Positions 8,998 through 16,616 of a stretch of DNA of 64,000 nt are shown one piece after another; within the stretch, counting starts at the first letter, position 1; each line of letters starts with the position of its first letter. The DNA comes from Micromonospora chokoriensis (GTDB lineage Bacteria; Actinomycetota; Actinomycetes; Mycobacteriales; Micromonosporaceae), in NCBI RefSeq assembly GCF_900091505.1, contig NZ_LT607409.1:3348001-3412000 (forward strand), in the 5' to 3' direction. The position numbers and the translations under genes are program-made. The notes under the pieces are model-generated. The model had not been told where the DNA came from. It ran no database searches and saw only the letters and a program-made list of their open reading frames with translations.

Positions 8998-9056
8998 CAC
9001 CGTATGAGAAGCATCTTCACTATGGGGCGTTATCCGAAGAAGCCCCACATTCGGTG
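8998..9056. promoter_or_regulatory. Paired operator half-sites upstream of beta-helix gene 1
   Basis: CACCGTATG at 8998-9006 and its near reverse complement CATTCGGTG at 9048-9056 are 50 bases apart start to start. Between them the sequence ATCTTCAC and a TATCCGAA block are also conserved with copy 2. The promoter is probably here, but no clear -35/-10 pair is seen. Confidence 0.55.
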
Positions 9057-9236
9057 CAGGGGATGCCTTGCGCGCCCTGTCCGGGACTGAGAGACCTGGG
9101 TGTGGCCAGCCGGACACGGAACGCGCGGCCGCGCCGCAACGGGCCAAGAAGGCCGATAGGGCGCTTCGTCGGACTGGGGCCTGACGGTGAACGGGCCGTG
9201 GAGCTCCGCCGCGGAGCCCTGATGGTCGAGCACGCG

Positions 9237-9274
9237 AACAGGGGCTCCTCCCGATCGGGGGAGGAGCCCCTGTT
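9237..9274 (-). terminator. Terminator of beta-helix gene 2
   Basis: A perfect 16-bp stem (9237-9252 with 9259-9274, arms AACAGGGGCTCCTCCC) with a 6-base loop, 12 bases past the stop of the minus-strand gene. Confidence 0.88.
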
Positions 9275-9286
9275 CATCTATGTGTT

Positions 9287-10491
9287 TCAGCCGAAGCAGT
9301 TGGGGACGGGGTTGCCGACGCAGTTGGTGGGTCGGTTGCCGACGATCACGGTGTGTGGGTCGGTGGTGACCGCTCCGGTGTTGAGGATGCCGCCTGCGCC
9401 GCCGGGTGCGGGGGCGAGGGCGGTGTTGTTGGTGATCTTTGTGGTGGTGAGGCGGAGGATCGCGGTGTTGAGGATGCCGCCGCCGTTGGTGGACTGGTTG
9501 CCGTTGACCTCGGTGTTGCGCAGTGTCACGGTGCTGTCGAGGATGGTGTTGAGGATGCCGCCGCCGCCCGCGCCGTTGCTGGTGTTGCCGACGATCTTGC
9601 TGTCCTCGACGGTGGTGGTGCTGGCGGTGGTGTTGGTCAGGCCGCCTCCGCCGCCGGCGGCGGCGTTGTTGGCCACGGTGACGTTGCGCAGGTTGGTGCG
9701 GGCGCCGGCTGCGGTGAAGATGCCGCCGCCGAACCCGACTGCGTTGTTGCCGGTGACCTGGCTGTCGTGCAGGTCGATGATGCCGCCGGTGGTGGCGATG
9801 GCGCCGCCGCCGCCGATGGCGCGGTTGCTCTTGAATTCGACCTTGTAGCCCTGGACGGTGCCGCCGAAGTTGTTGATCGCGCCGCCGGCAGCGCCCGCGC
9901 TGTTGCTGTCGAAGCGGGATTCCTTGAGCTTGAGCAGGCCGGTGTTGTTGATACCACCGCCGGCGACCACGGAGATGTTGCGGTCCACGGTGCTCTTCTC
10001 CAACTCAGTGGTCCCACGGTTGTCGATCGCGCCGCCAGCGTTGACGCCAGTGGTGGAGTTGTCGACCAGGTGGGTGTCCTTGAGGCGGGCGGTGCCGCCG
10101 GGGGCGACGAAGATCGCGCCGCCACCCTGGTTGAACAGAGTGGCCTGGCCGCCCTTGACGGTGACGTCCTCCAGTCGCAGGTCACCGCCGCCGTCGACAC
10201 GGAAGATGCCGAACTGGGCGGCGGCGGCCGCCCGGACGATCGTGGACTTCTCACCCTTGATGGTGATCTGCTGGGTGATCGGCGGCAGGCCGAGACCGCT
10301 CTGGGTGGTGGTCAGGCTGTAGGTGCAGCCGGCGGCCAGCTTCAGCGTCGCGCCCTGCTCGGCGTTGGCCAGCGTGATCGCCGCGATCAACCGGTTCGGG
10401 TCACACGGCACCTCCCGCACCCGACCGTGCTCGCGACCGTCCTTGTCCCGGTCCTCCTTGCCACGGTCGTCCTTGCGATCATCCCGGCCGT
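9287..10491. repeat. 1,205-bp direct repeat, copy 2
   Basis: Second copy of the repeat at 7480-8684. Beyond 10491 the two genes fall to paralog-level similarity, and before 9287 there is none. Confidence 0.95.
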
Positions 10492-10792
10492 ATCCGCTCC
10501 CACTGCTCCAGTCGCTGGACCACTCGTCCTCGTCCCTGCCCTCGGCGCTTTCGGGGCCGTCGTCGCCCATGCTGGCATCGCTGACGTTTTGCTTCGGAGT
10601 CGACGCCTGGGCGTCCGCCAGGCGATCCGTGCCGCCGTGCTTGTCGTCCCGAGCTGCGATGCCGCCCAGGGCCGCCAAACCGACCATGCCAGTCAACCCG
10701 GCGACGCTTGCGGCTACCCAAAGTTTCCGCCGCCCTGTTCTCGGTGGGGCCGGCGCAGCCCCGCCCTCGGTACTCGTTACGTCGTTGGACAT
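9287..10792 (-). CDS. Secreted right-handed beta-helix protein, copy 2
   Basis: A 501-residue paralog of copy 1. ATG at 10792 follows AGGAAAGGGCGG. The N-terminus MSNDVTSTEGG ... GRRKLWVAASVAGLTGMVGLAALGGIAA is a signal peptide related to but different from copy 1 (shared KLWVAASVAGLTG pattern). A longer acidic/Ser linker (ESAEGRDEDEWSSDWSSGSG) follows. From GRDDRKDD onward the protein equals copy 1 to the last residue, including all GGAI rungs and the C-terminal NCVGNPVPNCFG. A diverged N-terminus joined to an identical C-terminus points to gene conversion between older paralogs. Each copy has its own terminator candidate and its own operator set, so they are separate transcription units under similar control. 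Confidence 0.85.
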   Translation of the reverse strand: MSNDVTSTEGGAAPAPPRTGRRKLWVAASVAGLTGMVGLAALGGIAARDDKHGGTDRLADAQASTPKQNVSDASMGDDGPESAEGRDEDEWSSDWSSGSGYGRDDRKDDRGKEDRDKDGREHGRVREVPCDPNRLIAAITLANAEQGATLKLAAGCTYSLTTTQSGLGLPPITQQITIKGEKSTIVRAAAAAQFGIFRVDGGGDLRLEDVTVKGGQATLFNQGGGAIFVAPGGTARLKDTHLVDNSTTGVNAGGAIDNRGTTELEKSTVDRNISVVAGGGINNTGLLKLKESRFDSNSAGAAGGAINNFGGTVQGYKVEFKSNRAIGGGGAIATTGGIIDLHDSQVTGNNAVGFGGGIFTAAGARTNLRNVTVANNAAAGGGGGLTNTTASTTTVEDSKIVGNTSNGAGGGGILNTILDSTVTLRNTEVNGNQSTNGGGILNTAILRLTTTKITNNTALAPAPGGAGGILNTGAVTTDPHTVIVGNRPTNCVGNPVPNCFG

Positions 10793-10852
10793 CAGAGCCT
10801 TCCGCCCTTTCCTGCTACAGACGGGATCGCACCGCCCGAGGCGCCACGACCA

Positions 10853-10871
10853 GCTACAAATGGCTTGTAGC
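10853..10871. promoter_or_regulatory. Inverted repeat upstream of beta-helix gene 2
   Basis: GCTACAA-ATGGC-TTGTAGC has the same 7-bp arms and spacer length as at 8969-8987, 61 bases upstream of the ATG. Confidence 0.65.
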
Positions 10872-10882
10872 CAACTGATACC

Positions 10883-10941
10883 CACCGTATGAGAACCATC
10901 TTCACACTGCGGACGTATCCGAAATATCCACGCATACGGCG
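10883..10941. promoter_or_regulatory. Paired operator half-sites upstream of beta-helix gene 2
   Basis: CACCGTATG at 10883-10891 and CATACGGCG at 10933-10941 are again 50 bases apart. ATCTTCAC and GTATCCGAA between them are shared with copy 1. Confidence 0.55.
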
Positions 10942-11055
10942 TAGCACGGACAGGGGCGATCAACCGCTCCGGGTCGATAGGAGAAGGGCTCTACCAGCAC
11001 AAACGTCGACGGAGGGCGGGGTTGGTTCACCCCAGACGCTGCTGCGCCCACGTCG

Positions 11056-11130
11056 TTCACTCGGCTTGCTGACACTGCGGTGTCGGAGCGTGGGGGACAG
11101 CGCGACTTCGAGGAAAGCGAGTGGATCACC
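11056..11130. repeat. Imperfect palindrome, CACTCGGCTT type
   Basis: TCACTCGGCTTGC near 11056 is loosely mirrored by GGAAAGCGAGTGGATCA ending at 11130. The right arm nearly repeats the arm of the element at 11362-11438. Confidence 0.5.
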
Positions 11131-11361
11131 ACAGTGACCCGTGGCCGGAAGGGTCTGACCGAGGGGCGCTGCCGGCGGACGCGGCCCGTAGCGGGCTGGC
11201 CCGAGGTCGATGCCGAGGCGAGAGGGCTGGTGGCGACAGCGGGTCGCATGACGACGACGTCAGGGGACGGCGGCGCGGCTGTCGCTGTCGCCGTCGCGGA
11301 CGCGGACGCGGACGCGGACGTTTCAGTGTGCGGATACGACATAACGCTCGCCTCGGGAGCG

Positions 11362-11438
11362 TGATCCACTCGGCTTTCCTAATAACGCGGCATCCGGGTG
11401 ATGCGGATAGCACGAATTCCAGAAAGCCGAGTGGATCA
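11362..11438. repeat. Long palindrome with 17-bp perfect arms
   Basis: TGATCCACTCGGCTTTC at 11362-11378 pairs perfectly with GAAAGCCGAGTGGATCA at 11422-11438. The centre contains a small GCATC/GATGC hairpin. It shares the GATC anchor with the palindromes elsewhere in the window. Confidence 0.85.
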
Positions 11439-11493
11439 TGGCCGAAGCTCAACCAGCCAGCCCCCGGGCGAGAGCCAGGCGGGCCAGGGCGGG

Positions 11494-12975
11494 TCAGCCG
11501 GGCAGGCGGGGGCCGGCCTCGCGCTGCTCGGCCAGCCAGGTCTCCACCTCGTCGGAGGTACGCGGCAACCCGGCCGAGAGGTTCGTCGCGCCGGACGCGG
11601 TGACCAGCACGTCGTCCTCGATCCGGATGCCGACGCCGCGCAGCTCGGCGGGGACCAGCTCGTCCTCGGGCTGGAAGTACAACCCGGGCTCGACGGTGAG
11701 CACATAGCCCTCGCCCAGCGCGCCGTCGCGGTACGTCTCCTTGCGGGCGTTCGAGCAGTCGTGCACGTCGATGCCGAGCATGTGGCCGAAGCCGTGCAGC
11801 GTCCACCGCCGGTAGACGGTCGACTTCTCGTCCATCGCCTCGTCGACGCTCACCGGCAGCAGACCCAGGTCGGACAGGCCCTCGGCGAGGACCCGCATGC
11901 AGGTCAGGTGGACGTCCTTGAACGTCACGCCGGGGCGGATGGCCTCGATGCCCGCCTGCTGCGAGGCGTACACGATGTCGTAGACCTGGCGTTGCAGGGC
12001 GGTGAACCGGCCGTTGACCGGGAGTACCCGGGTGACGTCGGCGGTGTAGAGGTTGCGGCCCTCGACGCCCATGTCCATCAGCAGCAGGTCACCCGGTCGG
12101 GTGGCGCCGTGGTTGTGCACCCAGTGCAGGATCGTGGCGTGTTCGCCGGCGCCGACGATGGAGCTGTACCCGACGTCGTTGCCGTCGTGACGGGCCCGCA
12201 GCGCGAAGACACCTTCCAGGAGCCGCTCGGAGACGGCGCGGTCCGCCGGGAGGATCCGGGCTACGTCCTCGAAGCCGCGCACTGTGGCGTCGATGGCGTC
12301 CTGGAGCTGGCCGATCTCCCACTCGTCCTTGACCAGCTTCATCTCCGAGATGGCGATGGCCAGCTCCCGGTCGCGGGCGGGCTGGCCCTCGGCGCGGGGC
12401 CCGTCGTACTGGCGCACGGCCGCGTCCACCTGGGCGTCGAAACCGCGCAGCACCCGGGTACGCCCCGGCGCCAGGTCGGCGAGCGTCGCCTCCAGGCCGG
12501 TGAGGTCGGCGGTGGGCAGGCCCAGCTCGGTCGACTTCTCGGCGAGGGTGTGCCGCCGGCCCACCCACAGCTCGCCGTTGCGGCTGCGGAAGAACTCGTC
12601 GGTTTGCCGGGAGGACCGGGGCCGCATGTACAGCGTCGCGTCGTGCCCTGAGCCGTTCGGGCGTAGCACCAGCACGCTGTCGGCGTCGTGGTCGCCGGTC
12701 AGGTAGGCGAAGTCGCTGCCGGGCCGGAACGGGTAGTCGGTGTCGTTGGCCCGGACCTTCTCGGTGCCGGTGGGGATGACGAGCGTCTCGCCGGGGAACG
12801 CCGCCGAGAGCGCGGCCCGCCGCTTGGCGTAGTTGGGTGTCTCCGGGCGGGGCGTCACGGGGAGCGCGGTGTCGCGCCAGCCCTGCCGCATGAAGGACAG
12901 GAACGCCTCCGGGAAGTCCGGATCGTGTGATTCCGTACCGTCCGTCGGCGTACCGTCGGTGCGTCCCTCGGTCAT
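11494..12975 (-). CDS. pepP: Xaa-Pro aminopeptidase (M24B)
   Basis: A 493-residue metallopeptidase that removes an N-terminal residue preceding proline. The N-terminal aminopeptidase-P domain covers about residues 45-190 (FRPGSDFAYLTG, LYMRPRSSRQTDEFF). The M24 'pita-bread' domain follows with metal ligands in LLLMDMGVEGRNLYTADVTRVLPVNG (two Asp), the His of LHGFGHMLGIDVHD, and Glu in LTVEPGLYF and GVGIRIEDDVLVT. ATG at 12975 is chosen because the protein then begins MTEGRTDG and the usual domain follows; the frame stays open far upstream but has no family match. No signal peptide, so cytoplasmic. It is divergent from asnB, 132 bases away. Confidence 0.93.
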   Translation of the reverse strand: MTEGRTDGTPTDGTESHDPDFPEAFLSFMRQGWRDTALPVTPRPETPNYAKRRAALSAAFPGETLVIPTGTEKVRANDTDYPFRPGSDFAYLTGDHDADSVLVLRPNGSGHDATLYMRPRSSRQTDEFFRSRNGELWVGRRHTLAEKSTELGLPTADLTGLEATLADLAPGRTRVLRGFDAQVDAAVRQYDGPRAEGQPARDRELAIAISEMKLVKDEWEIGQLQDAIDATVRGFEDVARILPADRAVSERLLEGVFALRARHDGNDVGYSSIVGAGEHATILHWVHNHGATRPGDLLLMDMGVEGRNLYTADVTRVLPVNGRFTALQRQVYDIVYASQQAGIEAIRPGVTFKDVHLTCMRVLAEGLSDLGLLPVSVDEAMDEKSTVYRRWTLHGFGHMLGIDVHDCSNARKETYRDGALGEGYVLTVEPGLYFQPEDELVPAELRGVGIRIEDDVLVTASGATNLSAGLPRTSDEVETWLAEQREAGPRLPG

Positions 12976-13107
12976 TGCGCCGCTCCCTCCGCTTCGTTGC
13001 TGGTCCCGACGGTACCGCGCGTCCGGTTCGCGGTGACGCCCACCGGGAGTGGGCGGATCGACGGACGGCTGCGACGGGTCGACGGGGCGCGTGGAAAGAT
13101 GGCCACC

Positions 13108-15069
13108 ATGTGCGGACTTCTGGCCTTCTTCAGCGCGAACGGTAACGCCGCCGCGCATCGCGACCACATCGCCGGAGCGTTGGAATGCCTGCACCACCGC
13201 GGCCCCGACGAGACCGGGGTCGAGGTGGTCGGCGACGCTTCCGGCCGGTACGCGGACGGCGTGTTCGCCCACAAGCGGCTGGCCATCATCGACGTCGCGT
13301 CGAGCCACGAGCCGCTGCCCTACGCGAACGGTCGTTACCTGCTCACCTTCAACGGTGAGATCTACAACTACATCGAGTTGCGCGAGGAGTTGATCAGGAA
13401 CTTCGGCGCGCAGTTCGCCACCGCCGGCGACGGCGAGGTGATCGTGGCGGGCTACCACTTCTGGGGCGAGCAGGTGCTCACCCGACTGCGGGGCATGTTC
13501 GCCTTCGTCATCTGGGACCGGCAGGAGCGGCGCGCCTTCGGCGCCCGCGACTACTTCGGCATCAAGCCGATGCACTACCTGGAGACCGCCGACGGCCTCT
13601 ACCTGGCCTCAGAGAAGAAGGCGCTGCTGCCGTTCGCGCACAGCAACTACCAGGGCGACGCGGGTGTCGACCCGGCCAACCTGAGCCACTACCTGACTCT
13701 GCAGTACGTCCCGGAGCCGGGCACGCTGCACAAGGGCATCAGCCGGATCGGGTCGGGGGAGTACCTGAACTGGACCCCGGGCGGGCGGATCGACGTGCGC
13801 CGGTGGTACCGGCCGGTGTTCCGGCCGGCGCCGGTCGACGACGAGCAGAAGCTGTACCACGAGATCCGGGAGACGCTGCGGGAGAGCGTGCGCATGCACA
13901 TGCGCTCCGACGTGCCGGTCGGCTCGTTCCTGTCCAGCGGCATCGACTCCACGGCGGTGGTGGCGTTGGCGCGGGAGTTCAACCCGAACATCCTGACCTT
14001 CACGGTGGGCTACGACGTGCCGGGTTACTCGGAGATCGACGTCGCCCAGGAGTCGGCGCGGCACCTGGACGTCACCACGATCCCCACCAAGATCGGTCCG
14101 CAGGACATGATCGATGCGCTGCCGAAGATCGTCTGGCACCTGGACGACCCGGTGGCCGACCCGGCGCTGGTGCCGCTCTACTTCGTGGCCAAGAAGGCCG
14201 CCGAGCACGTCACGGTGGTGCTGTCCGGCGAGGGCGCGGACGAGTTCTTCGGCGGCTACACGATCTACCGGGAGCCGCTGTCGTTGGGCACCGTCAACGG
14301 TCTGCCCGGCGGGGTGCAGAAGGGCCTGCGCGCGGTCTCCAAGGCGATCCCGCAGGGGGTCAAGGGCAAGAGCTTCCTGGAGCGCGGCACGACTCCGATC
14401 GAGGAGCGTTACTACGGCAACGCGCGGATGTTCACCGAAGAGGAGAAGCGGCACCTGATGCGCCGCTACGACCCCTCGGTGCGCTACACGGACGTCACCG
14501 CCCCGATCTACGCCGAGTGCACCGAGCTGGACGACGTCACCAAGATGCAGTACGTCGACCTCTACACCTGGCTGCGCGGCGACATCCTGGTCAAGGCCGA
14601 CCGGATTTCGATGTCGCACTCGCTGGAGGTGCGGGTGCCGTTCCTCGACCGTGAGGTCTTCGACGTCGCGGCGACGATCCCGGTCGACCTGAAGCTGCCG
14701 CCGCGCTCCGACGCGACGAAGTACGCCATGCGCCAGGCGTTGCAGGGGGTCGTGCCGCCGGCCATCGTCAACCGCAAGAAGCTGGGTTTCCCGACCCCGA
14801 CCCGGGTCTGGCTGCGCGGCGAGATGTACGAGTGGGCCCGGCACGTGCTGAGCACGTCGGGTGCGGGTGACCTGCTCGACCTGTCGTACGCGCTGCGGCT
14901 GCTCGACGAGCACAAGCGGGAGGAGGCCGACCACTCCCGCAAGGTGTGGACGGTGCTGATCTTCTGCATCTGGCACGCGATCTTCGTGTCGAAGACGCTC
15001 GACCCGGGCATCCAGCGCAACCAGTCGGCCCTGCTGACGAAGCCGGTCGTGGGTTCCATGGTCCGCTGA
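13108..15069 (+). CDS. asnB: Asparagine synthase, glutamine-hydrolysing
   Basis: A 653-residue class II amidotransferase/ATP-dependent synthase: aspartate + glutamine + ATP to asparagine. The start is fixed at ATG 13108 because Cys2 (MCGLLAFF) must become the N-terminal nucleophile; an ATG nine bases earlier would block this. The glutaminase domain covers about residues 1-220 (HHRGPDETG, LTFNGEIYNY, GDGEVIVAGY). The synthase domain has the PP-loop-like FLSSGIDSTAVVALA and LSGEGADEFFGGY, then KADRISMSHSLEVRVPFLD. The length fits AsnB-type enzymes, somewhat longer than E. coli AsnB. It converges with the LPMO gene. A role in making a specialised product is possible but has no support here. Confidence 0.92.
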   Translation: MCGLLAFFSANGNAAAHRDHIAGALECLHHRGPDETGVEVVGDASGRYADGVFAHKRLAIIDVASSHEPLPYANGRYLLTFNGEIYNYIELREELIRNFGAQFATAGDGEVIVAGYHFWGEQVLTRLRGMFAFVIWDRQERRAFGARDYFGIKPMHYLETADGLYLASEKKALLPFAHSNYQGDAGVDPANLSHYLTLQYVPEPGTLHKGISRIGSGEYLNWTPGGRIDVRRWYRPVFRPAPVDDEQKLYHEIRETLRESVRMHMRSDVPVGSFLSSGIDSTAVVALAREFNPNILTFTVGYDVPGYSEIDVAQESARHLDVTTIPTKIGPQDMIDALPKIVWHLDDPVADPALVPLYFVAKKAAEHVTVVLSGEGADEFFGGYTIYREPLSLGTVNGLPGGVQKGLRAVSKAIPQGVKGKSFLERGTTPIEERYYGNARMFTEEEKRHLMRRYDPSVRYTDVTAPIYAECTELDDVTKMQYVDLYTWLRGDILVKADRISMSHSLEVRVPFLDREVFDVAATIPVDLKLPPRSDATKYAMRQALQGVVPPAIVNRKKLGFPTPTRVWLRGEMYEWARHVLSTSGAGDLLDLSYALRLLDEHKREEADHSRKVWTVLIFCIWHAIFVSKTLDPGIQRNQSALLTKPVVGSMVR

Positions 15070-15103
15070 CCACGACTCTGCCCCTGTCAATGGCTCCATC
15101 CCT

Positions 15104-15163
15104 GTTGATCAAGAGGTTTGCGTCACCGGAATGACTCCGGATGACGCAAACCTCTTGATCAAC
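15104..15163. repeat. Palindrome, TTGATCAAGAGGTTTGCGTC type
   Basis: Perfect 22-bp arms (15104-15125 and 15142-15163) with an inner CCGGA/TCCGG hairpin. It lies between convergent asnB and LPMO genes, so it could serve as a two-way terminator. Same family as 23341, 44044 and 52814. Confidence 0.9.
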
Positions 15164-15179
15164 TATTCACGGGAGGGGC

Positions 15180-16265
15180 TCAGCGAGCGGCGCAGGTCAC
15201 CGCGGGGACGCCGTTGGTTCCTGTGTAGCTGCCCAGGAAGCCGAACGTCGCGGTGCCCGACGGTGCGACGGTGCCGTTGTAGTTGACGTTCGTCGCTGTC
15301 ACCGACGAGCCGGACGACGTCTGGGTGGCACCCCAGATCTGGCTGATCGACTGCCCGTTGGGCCAGGTCCAGCTGGCGGTCCAGCCGGACAACGCCGAAC
15401 TGCTGCTGTTCGTGATCGTGACCTCGCCCTGGAAGCCACCCTGCCAGGAGCTGGTCACCTTGTAGCTGGCCGTGCAGGCGCCACCGGCCGGCGGCGGGGT
15501 GGTCGCCGGCGGCGGGTCGGTCGGCCCGGGCGGCGGCGTGGTCGGCGACGTCGTGCCGCCCCGGATGCCGGTCACCTGTCCGTTACCACCGTCGAAGACC
15601 ACGTCGGAGCAGCCGAAGAAGTTCTCCTGCGAGTCCGACCGCACCCAGCGCGAGTAGATGATGTGCTGGCCGCTCTTGCCCGACGGCAGGTTGCCACTGA
15701 AGTAGTAGTGACCGTCGTTGGTGCCGACGCCTCCGCGCTGCGGCGGGTTGGTCACCGTGAGGAACGGCTGCTCCTCCAGGTCACTCCAGGCCAGCGCCCG
15801 GTTCGGGCTCCAACTGTTCTTGGTGATGTAGAAGTAGAACGTGCCCGGGTGGTGTGCCCAGTTGCTGTACTTGAAGTCCAACCGCGCGCCGGCGGTCAGG
15901 TGGGTCAGCGGCCAGTCGGTACGCGGCAGGTCGTACCCGCGGAAGCCGGTGGCGCCACCGCTGCACAGCTGGCCGTCCGGGATGAAGCCGGTGGTCCGAC
16001 CCCCGGCGTCGGAGCGGAGCACGCTGAACCAGTTGTAGAGCGAGTTCGCGCCACTCGTCGCGACGGCGGCGGAGCACGCGGGGTTGGTCGGCCGGATCTC
16101 GCCGGTCTGGCTGAGGCCGTCCTGCCAGCACAGGTAGGTGCGGCTGCCGGGCGTCATCGCCGCACCGTGCGCCTCGGCGGGCTGCGGATTGGACGCCAGG
16201 GCGACGCCGCCCAGTGCGAGTGTCACGGACGCGATGAGCAACGCGGCCGTACGGGAACGATTCAC
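15180..16265 (-). CDS. Lytic polysaccharide monooxygenase AA10 with CBM2
   Basis: A 361-residue secreted copper enzyme that cleaves crystalline polysaccharide oxidatively. GTG at 16265 follows GGAGAACCT. Signal peptide residues 1-32 end ...QPAEA, so the mature protein starts with His33 (HGAAMTPGSRTYLC), the N-terminal copper-brace residue. The second His is in SNWAHHPGTFYFY (His139 by alignment to the usual SNWAxHPG). The catalytic domain ends near ENFFGCSDVVFDGGNGQVTGIRG. A Thr/Pro linker leads to a CBM2 (CTASYKVTSSWQGGFQGEVTITN ... PAVTC). The domain sequence resembles cellulose-active C1-type AA10 of Streptomyces from memory, so cellulose is the likeliest substrate; chitin cannot be excluded. 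One CBM2 aromatic position appears to be Tyr (NYNG) rather than Trp. Confidence 0.93.
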   Translation of the reverse strand: MNRSRTAALLIASVTLALGGVALASNPQPAEAHGAAMTPGSRTYLCWQDGLSQTGEIRPTNPACSAAVATSGANSLYNWFSVLRSDAGGRTTGFIPDGQLCSGGATGFRGYDLPRTDWPLTHLTAGARLDFKYSNWAHHPGTFYFYITKNSWSPNRALAWSDLEEQPFLTVTNPPQRGGVGTNDGHYYFSGNLPSGKSGQHIIYSRWVRSDSQENFFGCSDVVFDGGNGQVTGIRGGTTSPTTPPPGPTDPPPATTPPPAGGACTASYKVTSSWQGGFQGEVTITNSSSSALSGWTASWTWPNGQSISQIWGATQTSSGSSVTATNVNYNGTVAPSGTATFGFLGSYTGTNGVPAVTCAAR

Positions 16266-16616
16266 AGGTTCTCCTGACTCGCGAGGCGCGCCGCCCGCGC
16301 CGCCCCGCTGACATCGGGTGGGATGTGGCATGATCGCCCGCCTCGGTGAGCGGTGCGACGATCACGGCGACGTGCCCGGCGAAGAATCAGCCGGTGGACA
16401 CGCGCCATCGTCGGTCCAGCCCTGGACCGGTGCCCTCGCGTCGAACGAACCCGGCAACCGGCGGCACGGCAGCCCTCGCACCGCCCGGTACGCGTCATCC
16501 CACCATGCCGAGCGGCTCCACCGCAATAGCCGATCCTCGATGCGTCAATTGACCCGTCGACCGCCGCTCGACGCCATATCCTGCCTGGGGGTGAGGAAGC
16601 CGAAAGGTGGCGGTCG
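16266..16616. other. 351-bp divergent promoter region, LPMO/XdhC
   Basis: No gene supported. It must carry both divergent promoters. Toward XdhC a TTGACC at 16549 and CATATC/TATCCT at 16575-16582 could be -35 and -10, but the gap of about 20 bases is long. No clear palindromic operator was found. Confidence 0.5.

Larger units (their letters stand above)
10942..11493. other. 552-bp intergenic stretch, no gene supported
   Basis: Lies upstream of beta-helix gene 2 and downstream of the aminopeptidase gene. It holds palindromic elements at 11056-11130 and 11362-11438 and a GCGGAC hexamer repeated four times near 11296-11318. Frames here are low-complexity and resemble no protein. Confidence 0.6.

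Noticed and set aside
7480..10491. Insertion sequence or transposon as the cause of the 1.2-kb repeat
   Set aside because: No transposase, terminal inverted repeats or target duplication; the repeat lies inside coding sequence and ends on a stop codon.
11398..12651. Long plus-strand frame opposite the aminopeptidase gene
   Set aside because: It is the GC-rich shadow of the M24 peptidase; the protein is low-complexity (Gly/Val/His/Arg) and matches no fold, while the minus strand has full catalytic motifs.
12976..13575. Longer N-terminus for aminopeptidase P starting near 13575
   Set aside because: It would overlap the asnB coding sequence in antisense, and the added 200 residues look like a shadow.
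13609..15099. Minus-strand frame opposite asnB
   Set aside because: Shadow of the synthase domain; no signal or motif of its own.
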